The notes beneath the pieces were generated by a model. The model was not told the origin of the DNA and ran no database searches. It saw nothing but the letters and a program-made list of their open reading frames with translations. Position numbers and translations under genes: made by a program. A stretch of DNA of 64,000 bases from Demequina lutea (GTDB taxonomy: Bacteria; Actinomycetota; Actinomycetes; Actinomycetales; Demequinaceae), in the NCBI RefSeq assembly GCF_013409005.1, contig NZ_JACBZO010000001.1, positions 248,001 through 312,000 of the forward strand, given 5' to 3'. Shown here piece by piece: positions 51,695-61,146 of this stretch. Position 1 is the stretch's first letter; every line of letters begins with the position of its first letter.

Positions 51695-52741
51695 GTGCCA
51701 GCCATACTTCTAGATACAGGTGTCACCATGAGGCCCCTCATGGCGTCCTCCGTCGTCGGCGACGCCGCGAGCACGCTCTTTGGGGTGATCGTGGCGGTGG
51801 CGGGCTTTGTCGCCATCCTGGGGGTCGTCTTCTTTATTGCGGGCCGCGTGACCGGTAGGTTCCAAAGGCCGGTGGCGATTGTTATCGCCCTAGGGCCAGC
51901 GTTGTTTCTGCTGCTCCTGGGATTGATCATCCCGGCACTCACCACGATCAACAACAGTTTGAAGAATCAACAGTTCTTGGGACAACCCAACACCAAGTAC
52001 ATCGGTCTTGAGAATTACAAGTACGCGCTGACCGACCCCTACACTCTGCAAACTATTCTACGTAGCTTTGTGTGGCTTATTGTGGTTCCTTCCATCACCG
52101 TGATCATTGGGCTGGCGGCGGCGTTGCTGCTTGACAGGGTCAAGCACAATAACCTGCTCAAGACGCTGATCTTTCTTCCGACCGCGATTAGCTTTGTGGG
52201 CGCATCGGTGATCTGGAAATACGTCTACAGTTATGTGGCGCCGTCGCAGACTCAAACCGGCCTGTTGAGCGAGGTGGTGATGAAGCTGGGGTGGAGCAAT
52301 CCGCCCAACTGGATTACGAGCGTACCGGTGAACACTTTCCTACTCATGATCATCATGATCTGGATTCAGGTCGGATTTGCCATGGTAGTGCTAGGCGCCG
52401 CGTTGCAGTCCATCCCGGATGAAATCATCGAGTCGGCGCGGCTGGATGGCGCGAATGGATTCAGCCTCTTCCGCACTGTCCAAATCCCGATGATTCGAAA
52501 TACCGTCATCGTGGTGTTGACGACCGTCATGATTACTACACTCAAGGTATTCGACATTGTCTTCACCATGACCAACGGTAACTTCAACACCGATGTGCTT
52601 GCGCGCCAAATGTATGCGGACATGTTTGTCACCAGTCAGGTCAGCAGGGGGAGTGCCCTGGCGGTCATTCTCTTTATTGTGGTACTCCCGATGATGTACT
52701 TCAATATTCGCCAACTACGCAGGGAGCGGACAGAGAGATGA
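51695..52741 (+). CDS. ABC sugar permease, AglF type
   Basis: A GTG start at 51695 follows AAGGGGGCCTCC; an ATG 11 codons later is an alternative. The 348-residue product has six or more membrane segments (FVAILGVVFFIAGRVTG, IVIALGPALFLLLLGLIIPA) and the EAA loop EIIESARLDGANGFSLFRTV. It pairs with the next gene through an ATGA overlap. Codon use is slightly more AT-rich than the neighbours. Confidence 0.9.
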   Translation: MPAILLDTGVTMRPLMASSVVGDAASTLFGVIVAVAGFVAILGVVFFIAGRVTGRFQRPVAIVIALGPALFLLLLGLIIPALTTINNSLKNQQFLGQPNTKYIGLENYKYALTDPYTLQTILRSFVWLIVVPSITVIIGLAAALLLDRVKHNNLLKTLIFLPTAISFVGASVIWKYVYSYVAPSQTQTGLLSEVVMKLGWSNPPNWITSVPVNTFLLMIIMIWIQVGFAMVVLGAALQSIPDEIIESARLDGANGFSLFRTVQIPMIRNTVIVVLTTVMITTLKVFDIVFTMTNGNFNTDVLARQMYADMFVTSQVSRGSALAVILFIVVLPMMYFNIRQLRRERTER

Positions 52742-53688
52742 CATCCACCACGCCCCCCATCGCATCCGAGAGGTCCGACGGCAAGCTTCACGGCAAGGCG
52801 GCTTCCTCGGCCATCAGGCAGGCATTCAGTTCGACGATCGCCACCGCCACGATCGTCGTTATTGCCATCGTATGGACCATTCCCACGTTGGGCCTCTTCG
52901 TGAACTCCTTCCGTTCCGGGGAGGACGCCGCCACCACGGGCTGGTGGCAGTTCTTCGTCCACCCGAGCTTTAGCCTGGGGAATTACAAAGAGGTGTTGAC
53001 CGCCAACGGCGGGTTCACGATGCCGCTAGTGAACTCGCTCGCGATCACCATTCCCGCCACGATCATTCCGATTTTCATCGCGTCGTTGGCGGCTTACTCG
53101 CTGGCGTGGATGAGATTCCGTGGCAGTGACGCAATCTTCTTCGGCATTTTCGCCCTCCAGGTGGTGCCGTTGCAGATGGCATTGGTCCCTCTGCAACAGT
53201 ATTACGTTCACGGACTACATTTCTTTGGCGTCACGGTCTTGCCTTCGCCGGGGATAAACGGAACGCTCGCCCAGATCTGGCTCTCACACACCATGTTCTC
53301 GCTTCCGCTTGCGATTTTCCTCCTCCATAACTTCATCGCGCAAATACCGACTCCTCTCATTGAGGCGGCGCGTGTGGACGGTGCCGCGCATCTGAGAATT
53401 TTCCGGTCGATTGTTCTTCCGCTATCCATGCCGGCCATCGTGTCATTCGGCATCTTCCAGTTCCTCTGGGTGTGGAACGATCTCTTGGTTGCGAAGACCT
53501 TTGGTAGTTCGGATCCGGCGCAGCAACCTGTGACGGCGCGCATGCAGAGTCTCGTGGGCAGTTATGGCGCGCACTTAGACCTGCTCGCGCCCGCTGGCTT
53601 CCTCACGATCATCATCCCGATCATCGTGTTCCTCGCGCTTCAGCGGTACTTCGTCAAGGGCCTCCTTGCGGGCAGCGTCAAGGGGTAG
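52738..53688 (+). CDS. ABC sugar permease, AglG type
   Basis: This 316-residue product has a basic N-terminus, then helices (TATIVVIAIVWTIPTLGLFV) and the EAA loop PLIEAARVDGAAHLRIFRSI. It forms the channel with the AglF-type protein. As in the first sugar system, the ATPase must come from elsewhere in the genome. A hairpin follows 106 bases later. Confidence 0.9.
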   Translation: MTSTTPPIASERSDGKLHGKAASSAIRQAFSSTIATATIVVIAIVWTIPTLGLFVNSFRSGEDAATTGWWQFFVHPSFSLGNYKEVLTANGGFTMPLVNSLAITIPATIIPIFIASLAAYSLAWMRFRGSDAIFFGIFALQVVPLQMALVPLQQYYVHGLHFFGVTVLPSPGINGTLAQIWLSHTMFSLPLAIFLLHNFIAQIPTPLIEAARVDGAAHLRIFRSIVLPLSMPAIVSFGIFQFLWVWNDLLVAKTFGSSDPAQQPVTARMQSLVGSYGAHLDLLAPAGFLTIIIPIIVFLALQRYFVKGLLAGSVKG

Positions 53689-53793
53689 TTGTCGGGACCG
53701 ACCGAGGGCAGATCACAGCCAACCGAGGCTGGGTGGCCGATTCTGGCCGATGCCCATCGCTCCTCATGGCCTAGCGCCTTGAAGATGCGGCAG

Positions 53794-53820
53794 GCGGGCA
53801 CCTGAGTCGTGGGTGCCCGC
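53794..53820 (+). terminator. Terminator-like hairpin after the AglEFG-type operon
   Basis: GCGGGCACC and GGTGCCCGC form a 9-bp stem with a 9-base loop. It stands in the 318-base gap 53689-54006, which otherwise shows no gene or repeat. No U-run is present. Confidence 0.5.
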
Positions 53821-54006
53821 ATGGCGAGGGTGGGGCGCCTGAACAGCCGATGCGGGGGCGTTGCTGCTCGTGTGAGTGTGGAACGACCTGCTGCGCGCTC
53901 CAGCGGTGCTGCGTTCGCGGCCTTCGGGCCGGCTCGACAAAGGGTCAAAAGTCGGTCCCGCGCCGGAACGCACCGGCGCGGGCTCACCACCGCCTAGACT
54001 CTCCTT

Positions 54007-54411
54007 GTGAGCGAAGGTCCGGAGCCCACCCCCATCGACGTGCCAGAGCACGCTATTCCGGCGACCTATCGCAGAGCTCCCCGCACCGAACGGTTCATCA
54101 TCACCGGAATTGGCATCGGCGCGATTGTTGGCCTCATCGCCGGTGTGCTTCTTCCTGCGGGTACCGGCGTGGGCCGCGCCGCGGCGGGGCTGCTTGTCGC
54201 ACTAGCTGGTGCACTCGCGGGCGGCCTGATCTCAGGTTCCCAGGCGGCCATCATGGAGTACACGTCCGGACGTTCGGCCGACAGGCAACGCCACGACATC
54301 GAGACGGACTGGGCGCCCATGTTTGGCGTAGTACCCGAGCCCCGCACGGCAGAAGACAGCGCCGTCCCGGCGACCAGCGACGACGAAGGGGCCGGCGATG
54401 GCTCGCGGTGA
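54007..54411 (+). CDS. Small membrane protein preceding purF
   Basis: From a GTG the product is 134 residues with two hydrophobic segments (FIITGIGIGAIVGLIAGVLL and AAAGLLVALAGALAGGLISG) and acidic, disordered ends. It overlaps the purF start by 14 bases, so it is probably co-transcribed with purF and purM. No enzyme motif is visible, and I do not know its function. Confidence 0.65.
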   Translation: MSEGPEPTPIDVPEHAIPATYRRAPRTERFIITGIGIGAIVGLIAGVLLPAGTGVGRAAAGLLVALAGALAGGLISGSQAAIMEYTSGRSADRQRHDIETDWAPMFGVVPEPRTAEDSAVPATSDDEGAGDGSR

Positions 54412-55864
54412 CGGACGGTTGAGCCATGACCTCCTGCCAGGCGAGAGGGGCCCGCAGGACGCCTGTGGCGTCTTCGGCGTCTATGGGCCACAAGAAGAGG
54501 TCGCCAAGCTCGCCTACTTTGGCCTGTACGCGCTCCAGCATCGTGGACAGGAGTCCGCCGGGATCGCCGCATCGGACGGCAAGAAGATCCTCGTCTTCAA
54601 GGACATGGGTCTCGTCTCCCAGGTGTTCGACGAGGGCGCCCTCGAGGCGCTTCAGGGCCACATCGCGGTGGGGCACACCCGGTACTCGACCACCGGCGCA
54701 TCGACGTGGGCAAACGCCCAGCCGACGTTGGGGCCGACGGCGCACGGCACGGTCGCCTTGGGCCACAACGGCAATCTGACCAACACCCAGGAACTCATCG
54801 ACCTGTTGATCGAGCGCGAGGGTTACCCCAAGCGCGTCGACCTCAAGGGTGGCAAGTGCACCGACACCGCGATCGTCACGGCCCTGCTCGGCTCTGACGA
54901 GTTCGACACGCTCGCCGAGACGGCGCTCGAGCTGCTTCCGCACCTCAAGGGCGCTTACTCCTTCGTGTTCATGGACGAGCACGCGCTGTATGCGGCGCGC
55001 GATCCCCATGGCGTCCGCCCCCTCGTGCTCGGCGCGCTGCCCTCCGGCGGCTGGGTGGTTGCCTCCGAGATTCCCGCGCTCGACATTGTGGGCGCGGTCT
55101 TCGAACGCGAGGTCGAGCCTGGGGAGTTCCTCACGATCGACGCAGACGGCGTGCATTCCGAGCGCTTTGCCAAGGCGGATCCGCACGGCTGCATCTTCGA
55201 ATACGTGTACCTGGCAAGGCCGGACACCTCGATCGCGGGCCGATCGATTCAGGCGGCGCGACTCGAGATGGGTCGCACGCTTGCTCGCGAGCACCCGGTC
55301 GAGGCCGACATGGTCATCCCCGTCCCCGAGTCGGGTACGCCCGCCGCCGTCGGTTACGCCCAAGCATCGGGAATCCCCTTCGCCCAGGGCCTGACCAAGA
55401 ACGCCTACGTGGGGCGCACGTTCATCCAGCCGTCGCAGACCCTGCGCCAACTTGGCATCAGGCTCAAACTGAACCCGTTGCGTGAGGTCATCGCGGGCAA
55501 GCGCATCATTGTGGTCGACGACACGATCGTGCGCGGCAACACGCAGCACGCGATCATCGCGATGCTGCGCGAGGCGGGAGCCACCGAGGTCCACGTGCGC
55601 ATCTCGGCGCCGCCCGTCCAATGGCCGTGCTTCTATGGGATCGACTTCCCCACGCGCGACGAGCTTGCGTCGGTGGGCAAGAGCGTCGAGGAGTTGCGCC
55701 AACAGATCGGCGCCGACTCGCTCGGCCACATCTCGCTTGAGGGCATGGTCGCGGCGACCCAACAGGCCGAGGACCGCCTCTGCACCGCTTGCTTCACGGG
55801 CCAATACCCCATGGACACGCCCGTCGACGCGCGCCACCTCCTGATGACTCAGGTGGCCAAGTGA
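54398..55864 (+). CDS. purF: Amidophosphoribosyltransferase
   Basis: This 488-residue product catalyses the first step of purine synthesis, making phosphoribosylamine from PRPP and glutamine. The N-terminal nucleophile is Cys23 (DACGVFGVYG), exposed after removal of a 22-residue propeptide, as in Bacillus-type PurF. LQHRGQESAGIA and the PRPP loop IIVVDDTIVRGNT are intact. CTACFTGQYP near the end fits the Cys ligands of the iron-sulfur form. It overlaps purM by 4 bases. Confidence 0.96.
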   Translation: MARGDGRLSHDLLPGERGPQDACGVFGVYGPQEEVAKLAYFGLYALQHRGQESAGIAASDGKKILVFKDMGLVSQVFDEGALEALQGHIAVGHTRYSTTGASTWANAQPTLGPTAHGTVALGHNGNLTNTQELIDLLIEREGYPKRVDLKGGKCTDTAIVTALLGSDEFDTLAETALELLPHLKGAYSFVFMDEHALYAARDPHGVRPLVLGALPSGGWVVASEIPALDIVGAVFEREVEPGEFLTIDADGVHSERFAKADPHGCIFEYVYLARPDTSIAGRSIQAARLEMGRTLAREHPVEADMVIPVPESGTPAAVGYAQASGIPFAQGLTKNAYVGRTFIQPSQTLRQLGIRLKLNPLREVIAGKRIIVVDDTIVRGNTQHAIIAMLREAGATEVHVRISAPPVQWPCFYGIDFPTRDELASVGKSVEELRQQIGADSLGHISLEGMVAATQQAEDRLCTACFTGQYPMDTPVDARHLLMTQVAK

Positions 55865-57006
55865 CGGGCGCGGCGGGGAAAGAGGCGCAGGGCGTGCGGC
55901 CAGCAGCGGCGCGCATCACCTACGCCGACGCGGGTGTCGACACCCACGCGGGCGACAAGGCCGTCGAACTCATGAAGGACGCGGTCGCTCGCACCCACGG
56001 GCCCGAGGTGCTGGGCGGCATCGGCGCGTTTGCCGGGCTATTCGATGCGTCCGCGCTGAAGGCGTACCGCCGCCCGCTGCTCGCCTCGAGCACAGACGGC
56101 GTGGGAACCAAGATCGTCATCGCGCGCCAGATGGGTGTGCACGACACGATCGGTCAAGACCTGGTCGCCATGGTGGTCGACGACATCGTCGTGTGCGGCG
56201 CCAAGCCGCTCGTCATGACCGACTACATCGCTTGCGGCAAGGTAGTTCCCGAGCGCATCGCCGACATCGTGCGCGGAATCGCGATGGGCTGCGAAATGGC
56301 GGGTGTCGCGCTCGTCGGCGGCGAAACCGCCGAACACCCAGGCGTCATGGACCCCGACGACTACGACGTTGCCGGCGCCGCGATTGGCGTGGTGGAGGCC
56401 GATGCCCTGCTGGGCCCCGAACGCGTGCGTGAGGGCGACGTCGTCGTGGCGATGGCCGCATCGGGGCTGCACTCGAATGGCTACTCACTCGTGCGTAGCG
56501 TCGTGGCTCACGCGGGCTGGGCCCTCGAGACGCAACTACCAGACCTTGGCCGCTCGGTGGGCGCCGAACTGCTCGAACCGACGCGCATCTACTCCAAGTT
56601 GTGCGTGGACCTCGCGGCGACGGTGCCGGGCCTCCATGCCTTCTCGCACGTCACCGGCGGGGGACTCGCGGCAAACGTCGCACGCGTGATGCCCACCGGA
56701 CTGGCCGCGTACGTGGCACGAGACGCGTGGGAACTGCCCGCCATCTTCTCTGTGGTTCAGGCCGCGGGCGGCGTGCCGTGGAACGACCTCGAGTCGACGC
56801 TCAACATGGGAGTAGGCATGGTTGCGCTCGTTACCGCTGAGGACGCGAACGCGCTGATGGCGGCCTGCAAGGCGGCGGGTGTGCCTGCATGGGCGCTGGG
56901 TGAAGTGGTGATCGACGACGGGCGAATGGCTTCCCCCGACGTCATCAGGGGCGCTAAGGGCGTGCACGGCGGCGCTGTCTACCTCACGGGGAACTACAGC
57001 GCGTAG
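55861..57006 (+). CDS. purM: Phosphoribosylformylglycinamidine cyclo-ligase (AIR synthetase)
   Basis: The GTG start overlaps the purF stop. The 381-residue product contains ITYADAGVDTHAGDKAVELM, SSTDGVGTK, VALVGGETAEHPG and GLHSNGYSLVR, all characteristic of PurM. It closes the imidazole ring of AIR using ATP. Coupling to purF keeps two steps of the pathway in balance. It ends before a weak TCGGG/CCCGA hairpin. Confidence 0.96.
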   Translation: MTGAAGKEAQGVRPAAARITYADAGVDTHAGDKAVELMKDAVARTHGPEVLGGIGAFAGLFDASALKAYRRPLLASSTDGVGTKIVIARQMGVHDTIGQDLVAMVVDDIVVCGAKPLVMTDYIACGKVVPERIADIVRGIAMGCEMAGVALVGGETAEHPGVMDPDDYDVAGAAIGVVEADALLGPERVREGDVVVAMAASGLHSNGYSLVRSVVAHAGWALETQLPDLGRSVGAELLEPTRIYSKLCVDLAATVPGLHAFSHVTGGGLAANVARVMPTGLAAYVARDAWELPAIFSVVQAAGGVPWNDLESTLNMGVGMVALVTAEDANALMAACKAAGVPAWALGEVVIDDGRMASPDVIRGAKGVHGGAVYLTGNYSA

Positions 57007-57157
57007 GCGCCTCGGGCTCTTCACCCGAAGTCGTGCCCCCAAGGGTGTCGTTCCTAGTCGTTTGGCCCGGCGATTCGGCACAAGTCACGGATCACGGTGC
57101 GAGTGCCCTCATGTTCCCTGGTAACGCGCAGGGTCGGTGGCCATACCCGTGACTTCG

Positions 57158-58033
57158 TCATCGAAGCGCGCGTCCACCATCACGAACGCGCCCCCACGAT
57201 GGTGGTCGCAGCGGCGCCCTGAGAGCTGCCCGCACGGCCTCGACCGCGACCGCTCCGCCGTCTCGGACGTCGGCTGCGGTGAATCGCAGCACGGTGAAAC
57301 CGCTCGCCACTGCCGCGCGGTCGCGACGCCTATCGTTCGTGAATGCGGCAGGGTCTTCGTGATAGCCGCGTCCATCGATCTCGACTATCACTCGGCCATC
57401 GACGAGAATGTCGACGCGGCCCACGGTGGGAATCTGAGCCTGAAGGTCGAAGGGGATCCGGGCACCGATGAGGGCTACTCGTGCCAGGGTCTCGAGCGGA
57501 CTCTGTGCCCGACCATCCGCATGGCTCGACAACCATGCGCGTCTGCGAGCGCTCCCAAGTGCGAGGCCCGTGATGTCGCCCGGAACGATGAGCTTGCGGT
57601 TCAGCGCCGCATCCAAGAGCACCAGCTGGGCGGCGCGGTCGATGCAGCGCGCGGAGTCGTCAATCACCTCGATCACTCCGAGCCGCCGCGCGGTACCGGC
57701 CGAAGGATGGCGAACGACGTGCCGCGGGAGCGAGAGGTTACGGCCGCCTTGTGACCGAGCGTGGTCGACGCGGAGGTGGATGCGGTCGTCTCTGTCAAGC
57801 ACAGGCAACCCTCGGTGTTCGGCCGCGGTGATGCACGTTGACACTCCGTGCCACGAAAGCTCGGCGACACGGACGGGATCGGCGTTGGTCAGTGCGTACG
57901 CCCCGCGCCGCACTCGATAGACCTCACCGGAAGCGCACGCGGCGTTGATGTGGGCGGCCGTGACCCCGAACCGGCGCAGCGTGCCCGCCTCGGCCACCCC
58001 GCCGAGGTCCGCAAGTATCTCCACCGCGCGCAC
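57158..58033 (-). CDS. AbiEi-like HTH plus DUF559/Vsr-fold endonuclease-like protein
   Basis: This 291-residue product has an N-terminal segment (GGVAEAGTLRRFGVTAAHIN, then YRVRRGAYAL) like the winged helix of type IV antitoxins of the AbiEi group. The C-terminal part (VGRVDILVDGRVIVEIDGRG, then a HEDPAAFTNDRRRDRAA segment and LRFTAADV) matches the DUF559 endonuclease-like fold with its Asp...Glu-x-Asp pattern. Such proteins are common singletons in actinobacteria. No AbiEii toxin gene is adjacent. It may be a nuclease of uncertain target rather than an antitoxin. Confidence 0.78.
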   Translation of the reverse strand: MRAVEILADLGGVAEAGTLRRFGVTAAHINAACASGEVYRVRRGAYALTNADPVRVAELSWHGVSTCITAAEHRGLPVLDRDDRIHLRVDHARSQGGRNLSLPRHVVRHPSAGTARRLGVIEVIDDSARCIDRAAQLVLLDAALNRKLIVPGDITGLALGSARRRAWLSSHADGRAQSPLETLARVALIGARIPFDLQAQIPTVGRVDILVDGRVIVEIDGRGYHEDPAAFTNDRRRDRAAVASGFTVLRFTAADVRDGGAVAVEAVRAALRAPLRPPSWGRVRDGGRALR

Positions 58034-58298
58034 AGGTCCATCAGATCAGTTCGCGGGGAGCCAGAGGCGGTTCTCCACAGCGAGATGTGCGACATGGCGT
58101 ACCGGGGCAACTCGGAGCCGAATGGTGCCGTGGTGTTGCCCGGCACCCTTACGAAGTCACGAGTGTAGTGACGTTCGGTCGCGAGATGCCTGCTACTTTG
58201 GGGCTGCCCCCAACAGGTCCGTGACTTTCGTGCAACACGCGGGCACCGGTGCGGGACCGTGAAGGCGGGACCGTGCGGGCGACGCGGATGTCTTGCGA

Positions 58299-58502
58299 CT
58301 AGTCGTCGTCCTCTTCTTCGGCCCAGCGATCATAGAAGTCGTCTTCTACGTCTACTTCGACTGCCGCGGCGGGCGGAGGGGTGTGCGCAGGAGCGCCGCC
58401 GATCAGCTCACGTTCCAACTCGCGGATATCTCCGCTGTGGCTCGTGTACTTGATCTGACGCGCGATCTTTGCGTCTTTCGCCTTTTGACGGCCGCGCCCC
58501 AT
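58299..58502 (-). CDS. DUF3073 family small protein
   Basis: This 67-residue product starts MGRGRQKAKDAKIARQIKY, the hallmark of the actinobacterial DUF3073 family. The first half is strongly basic, the second acidic (DDFYDRWAEEEDDD). The function is unknown; a nucleic-acid-binding role is suggested only by charge. It is divergent from bldC, and the 217 bases between them hold both promoters. Confidence 0.9.
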   Translation of the reverse strand: MGRGRQKAKDAKIARQIKYTSHSGDIRELERELIGGAPAHTPPPAAAVEVDVEDDFYDRWAEEEDDD

Positions 58503-58719
58503 GGTCGCCCGTCCCTTCTGCGACTGAGGGCACGCGGTTACGCGGCCCTCGACCTCGAGTCCTGTGCATACTGTACAACGTCCGCCACACCACTCGTGAA
58601 CCACGCCGCATCAGTACAAAGTGGAAATATTTCCTGCGAACCGCGTCATAATCGCCCGGCTGGAGGGTCTCATGGTGCAACAAAGCCCGCAGGGCTCTTG
58701 GCACAATTGAGGGATAAAC

Positions 58720-58914
58720 ATGATGGCTGATACTCTCCAAGACCCGGAGAAGTTGCTCACCCCAAGCGAGGTCGCCGCAATCTTCCGCGTCGACCCCAAG
58801 ACCGTGACCCGTTGGGCCAAGGTTGGGAAGCTCTCCTCCATTCGCACCCTGGGCGGCCACCGTCGCTTCCGTGAGCTAGAGGTTCGTGCTCTGCTCCTAG
58901 ACGCGCAGGAATAG
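58720..58914 (+). CDS. bldC: BldC-type MerR-like DNA-binding protein
   Basis: This 64-residue product is little more than a winged HTH: LLTPSEVAAIFRVDPKTVTR and RTLGGHRRFRE. It belongs to the BldC family, which controls development in Streptomyces and is found in many non-sporulating actinobacteria. BldC binds direct repeats as head-to-tail multimers. ATG occurs twice in a row; either may be used. The gene stands alone. Confidence 0.93.
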   Translation: MMADTLQDPEKLLTPSEVAAIFRVDPKTVTRWAKVGKLSSIRTLGGHRRFRELEVRALLLDAQE

Positions 58915-59041
58915 GCCCACTCCGCAGAGTTTTGGCGTTTGTCGCGGTCCCCGACTTGGGTGGGGGCCGTGCCCATAGAGGTGCCACTCGCTGAGCCCGT
59001 GGACCATCGCAGATGTCGGGCCGTGGGCGTAGCCTTGCGCC

Positions 59042-59644
59042 ATGCAAGAGCCGCTCCTTCATGCCTCGTATGGGACGCCTTTCGGCGTGCTCCACGTCCT
59101 CGCCAGTGCCGATGGCACCGTGCGTGCGTCGGGCTTCCGCGGCGTCGGCGACATCGCGGCCCAACTTGCGCCGCCGTGGCAAGGCTGCGGCTGGATCGAC
59201 GCTGCACTGCCCGCCGTGGACTCCGCCGTCAAGAGGTGGCTTGCCGGTGATGGCGATGCGCTCGCGTCGGTACCAGTAGCGCAAGCGGGTGGGCCGTTCT
59301 TCCAGAAGGTGTGGGAGACGCTTCGGCACCTACCTGCGGGCGAGCCGCTGTCCTACAAGGAACTCGCCGAGGCCGCCGGCAGTCCACGCGCGATGCGGGC
59401 GGTCGGCACGGCGTGCTCGCACAATGCGGTCGCGCCCTTCGTTCCTTGTCACCGGGTGGTCAGCGCGGGCGGAAAACTCGGATCGTACGGCTACGGGGGG
59501 ACGGCGATCAAGGCAGCCATGCTCGCACTCGAGGCGGGAGGTGACTCTGCGGCGATCGAGCGAGCCGCGGTCGCCGCCCATCCCGGTTCCCTCGCGCCCG
59601 CGCAAGCGTTGCCTCCCACGCAGGCGATGCAGGGCGTGAGGTGA
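59042..59644 (+). CDS. ogt: Methylated-DNA-[protein]-cysteine S-methyltransferase
   Basis: This 200-residue product has the active site PCHRVV (Cys136) with VGTACSHNAV upstream and GSYGYGG downstream. The enzyme takes the alkyl group from O6-alkylguanine and is used up. The loop LSYKELAEAAGSPRAMRAVG is the DNA-binding helix-turn-helix. It overlaps the EamA gene by 4 bases. The C-terminal 35 residues are low complexity and extra. Confidence 0.92.
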   Translation: MQEPLLHASYGTPFGVLHVLASADGTVRASGFRGVGDIAAQLAPPWQGCGWIDAALPAVDSAVKRWLAGDGDALASVPVAQAGGPFFQKVWETLRHLPAGEPLSYKELAEAAGSPRAMRAVGTACSHNAVAPFVPCHRVVSAGGKLGSYGYGGTAIKAAMLALEAGGDSAAIERAAVAAHPGSLAPAQALPPTQAMQGVR

Positions 59645-60594
59645 GCCCCAACGCGACGCCCATGCGGGCGTGGCTGCCATCGCTCGTGATCGCGGCGCTC
59701 GGGTGGGGTTCCTCGTTCTTGTTCATCAAGATCTCCCTGCGCGGTTTCACTCCGGCCCAGGTCGGCTTCGGACGACTTACCGTGGGCGCCGTGGTCCTTG
59801 TCGCGATCGTGGCCGCTTATCGGTCGTGGCCACGATTCGGCTGGAGAACCGTGGGGGGTATCGCGGTGACTGCGATCGGCATGTCCGTGGTGCCGATGGT
59901 CCTCATCCCGATGGCCGAGCAACGGGTCACCTCGATCCTTGCGAGCCTGCTCAACGCCACCACGCCGTTGTGGACGGCCGTTTTCGTGGCGCTACTCATC
60001 CCCGCAGAGCGGACGACCAAGGCCCAGTTGATGGGGCTTCTCGTCGGGGCCGGGGGCATCGCGGTGTTGGTGGGGGCGTGGGACGTCCATGAGTTCTCGC
60101 TCGGTGGCACCCTTCTCATGCTGACGGCGACCGCCTTCTACGGCGTGGGAGGGGCGATGTCCCGCAGGTTGCTTGGCAGGGTCTCCGCGCGTCCTGAGAC
60201 GCTCGCGATGACCCAGGTGGGGCTGTCCGCGGTGATGCTGGCCCCGGTCGCGCTCCTCAGCGGTTCGCCCGAACAAGGGGCATTCTCGCCCTCGGGCTCG
60301 GCGCTGTGGGGGCTTCTGTGCCTGGGAGTGTTCGGCACGTCCTTCGCCTACGTGATGTTCTGGCGCGTCGTGAAGATGGCGGGTGCCACGACGGCCGCAT
60401 CGGTCACCTATCTTGTTCCCGTGGTCGCCACAACACTCGGCATCCTCGTGCTGGGGGAGACCCTGCGTTGGTACCAGCCGTTGGGCGTGGTGATCGTTCT
60501 CGCGGGGGTGTGGCTGGCTGGCCGTAGTCCGCGGAAGGGGCCTCACCCACGCATCGCCGAGCCGGTGGGTGCGCCCGAGGCGGACCTCGCCTAG
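59641..60594 (+). CDS. EamA/DMT-family transporter
   Basis: This 317-residue product starts at a GTG overlapping ogt. It has about ten hydrophobic helices in two EamA repeats (GSSFLFIKISLRGFTPAQVG; VTAIGMSVVPMVLIPMAEQR; VTYLVPVVATTLGILVLGET). It should export or take up a small metabolite such as an amino acid or nucleoside; the substrate cannot be told. It converges on the holin-like gene, with 25 bases between stops. Confidence 0.9.
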   Translation: MSPNATPMRAWLPSLVIAALGWGSSFLFIKISLRGFTPAQVGFGRLTVGAVVLVAIVAAYRSWPRFGWRTVGGIAVTAIGMSVVPMVLIPMAEQRVTSILASLLNATTPLWTAVFVALLIPAERTTKAQLMGLLVGAGGIAVLVGAWDVHEFSLGGTLLMLTATAFYGVGGAMSRRLLGRVSARPETLAMTQVGLSAVMLAPVALLSGSPEQGAFSPSGSALWGLLCLGVFGTSFAYVMFWRVVKMAGATTAASVTYLVPVVATTLGILVLGETLRWYQPLGVVIVLAGVWLAGRSPRKGPHPRIAEPVGAPEADLA

Positions 60595-60619
60595 CTCGTG
60601 TAGCTCGCGAAGAGCGTGA

Positions 60620-60997
60620 TCAGCGCGCGAAGAATTTGGTCAGGTGGGCGATTGCCCGCTCGGGCCGCAGATCCTTGTTCTTGTTGATCTTGGCGGCACC
60701 GATCGCAATGAAGATCCCTGCGATGACCAGGAGCGTACCGCCGACGACGAGCGCGGCCAACCAGGCGGGCCACACCTGCGCGAGGCCGAGCACGGCGGCA
60801 GTCAGGAACACGGCGATCGCGAAGAACAGGAACGTTGTCGCGACGGCAACGAGGGCGGCGCCAATCCCAAGGCCCTTGGCCTTGGTCTGCATCTCCACCT
60901 TCGCGTCCTCGAGCTCGCCGCGCAGGATACCGGTGACGCGACCAGCGGTCGCCGCCACCAGGGCGTTGACAACATACTTGCCGAAGCCTGCGGCCAT
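60620..60997 (-). CDS. Phage-holin-3-like (DUF1469 type) membrane protein
   Basis: This 125-residue product begins with an amphipathic N-terminal helix (ALVAATAGRVTGILRGELED), then two membrane helices (LGIGAALVAVATTFLFFAIAV; ALVVGGTLLVIAGIFIAIGA) and a basic tail. It matches the actinobacterial holin-family/DUF1469 proteins, which are chromosomal and not linked to lysis. No lysin or other phage gene is nearby. Confidence 0.82.
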   Translation of the reverse strand: MAAGFGKYVVNALVAATAGRVTGILRGELEDAKVEMQTKAKGLGIGAALVAVATTFLFFAIAVFLTAAVLGLAQVWPAWLAALVVGGTLLVIAGIFIAIGAAKINKNKDLRPERAIAHLTKFFAR

Positions 60998-61146
60998 GAT
61001 GGTTCCTCCTAGGTGTGTACGTCTAGTACACCTGGTATCGGTACGTCAGCGCAAACGCGCGAGGCCCACATCACGGAACGGGGTCGCCGCCTGGCGTCGG
61101 TAGCGTGCGCGGCACGCACGAGTGTGTGCTGATCGACGCCCCGAAA

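Noticed and set aside
60620..60997. Holin-like protein as a sign of a prophage.
   Set aside because: It belongs to a chromosomal actinobacterial membrane family, and no lysin, capsid or tail gene is near.
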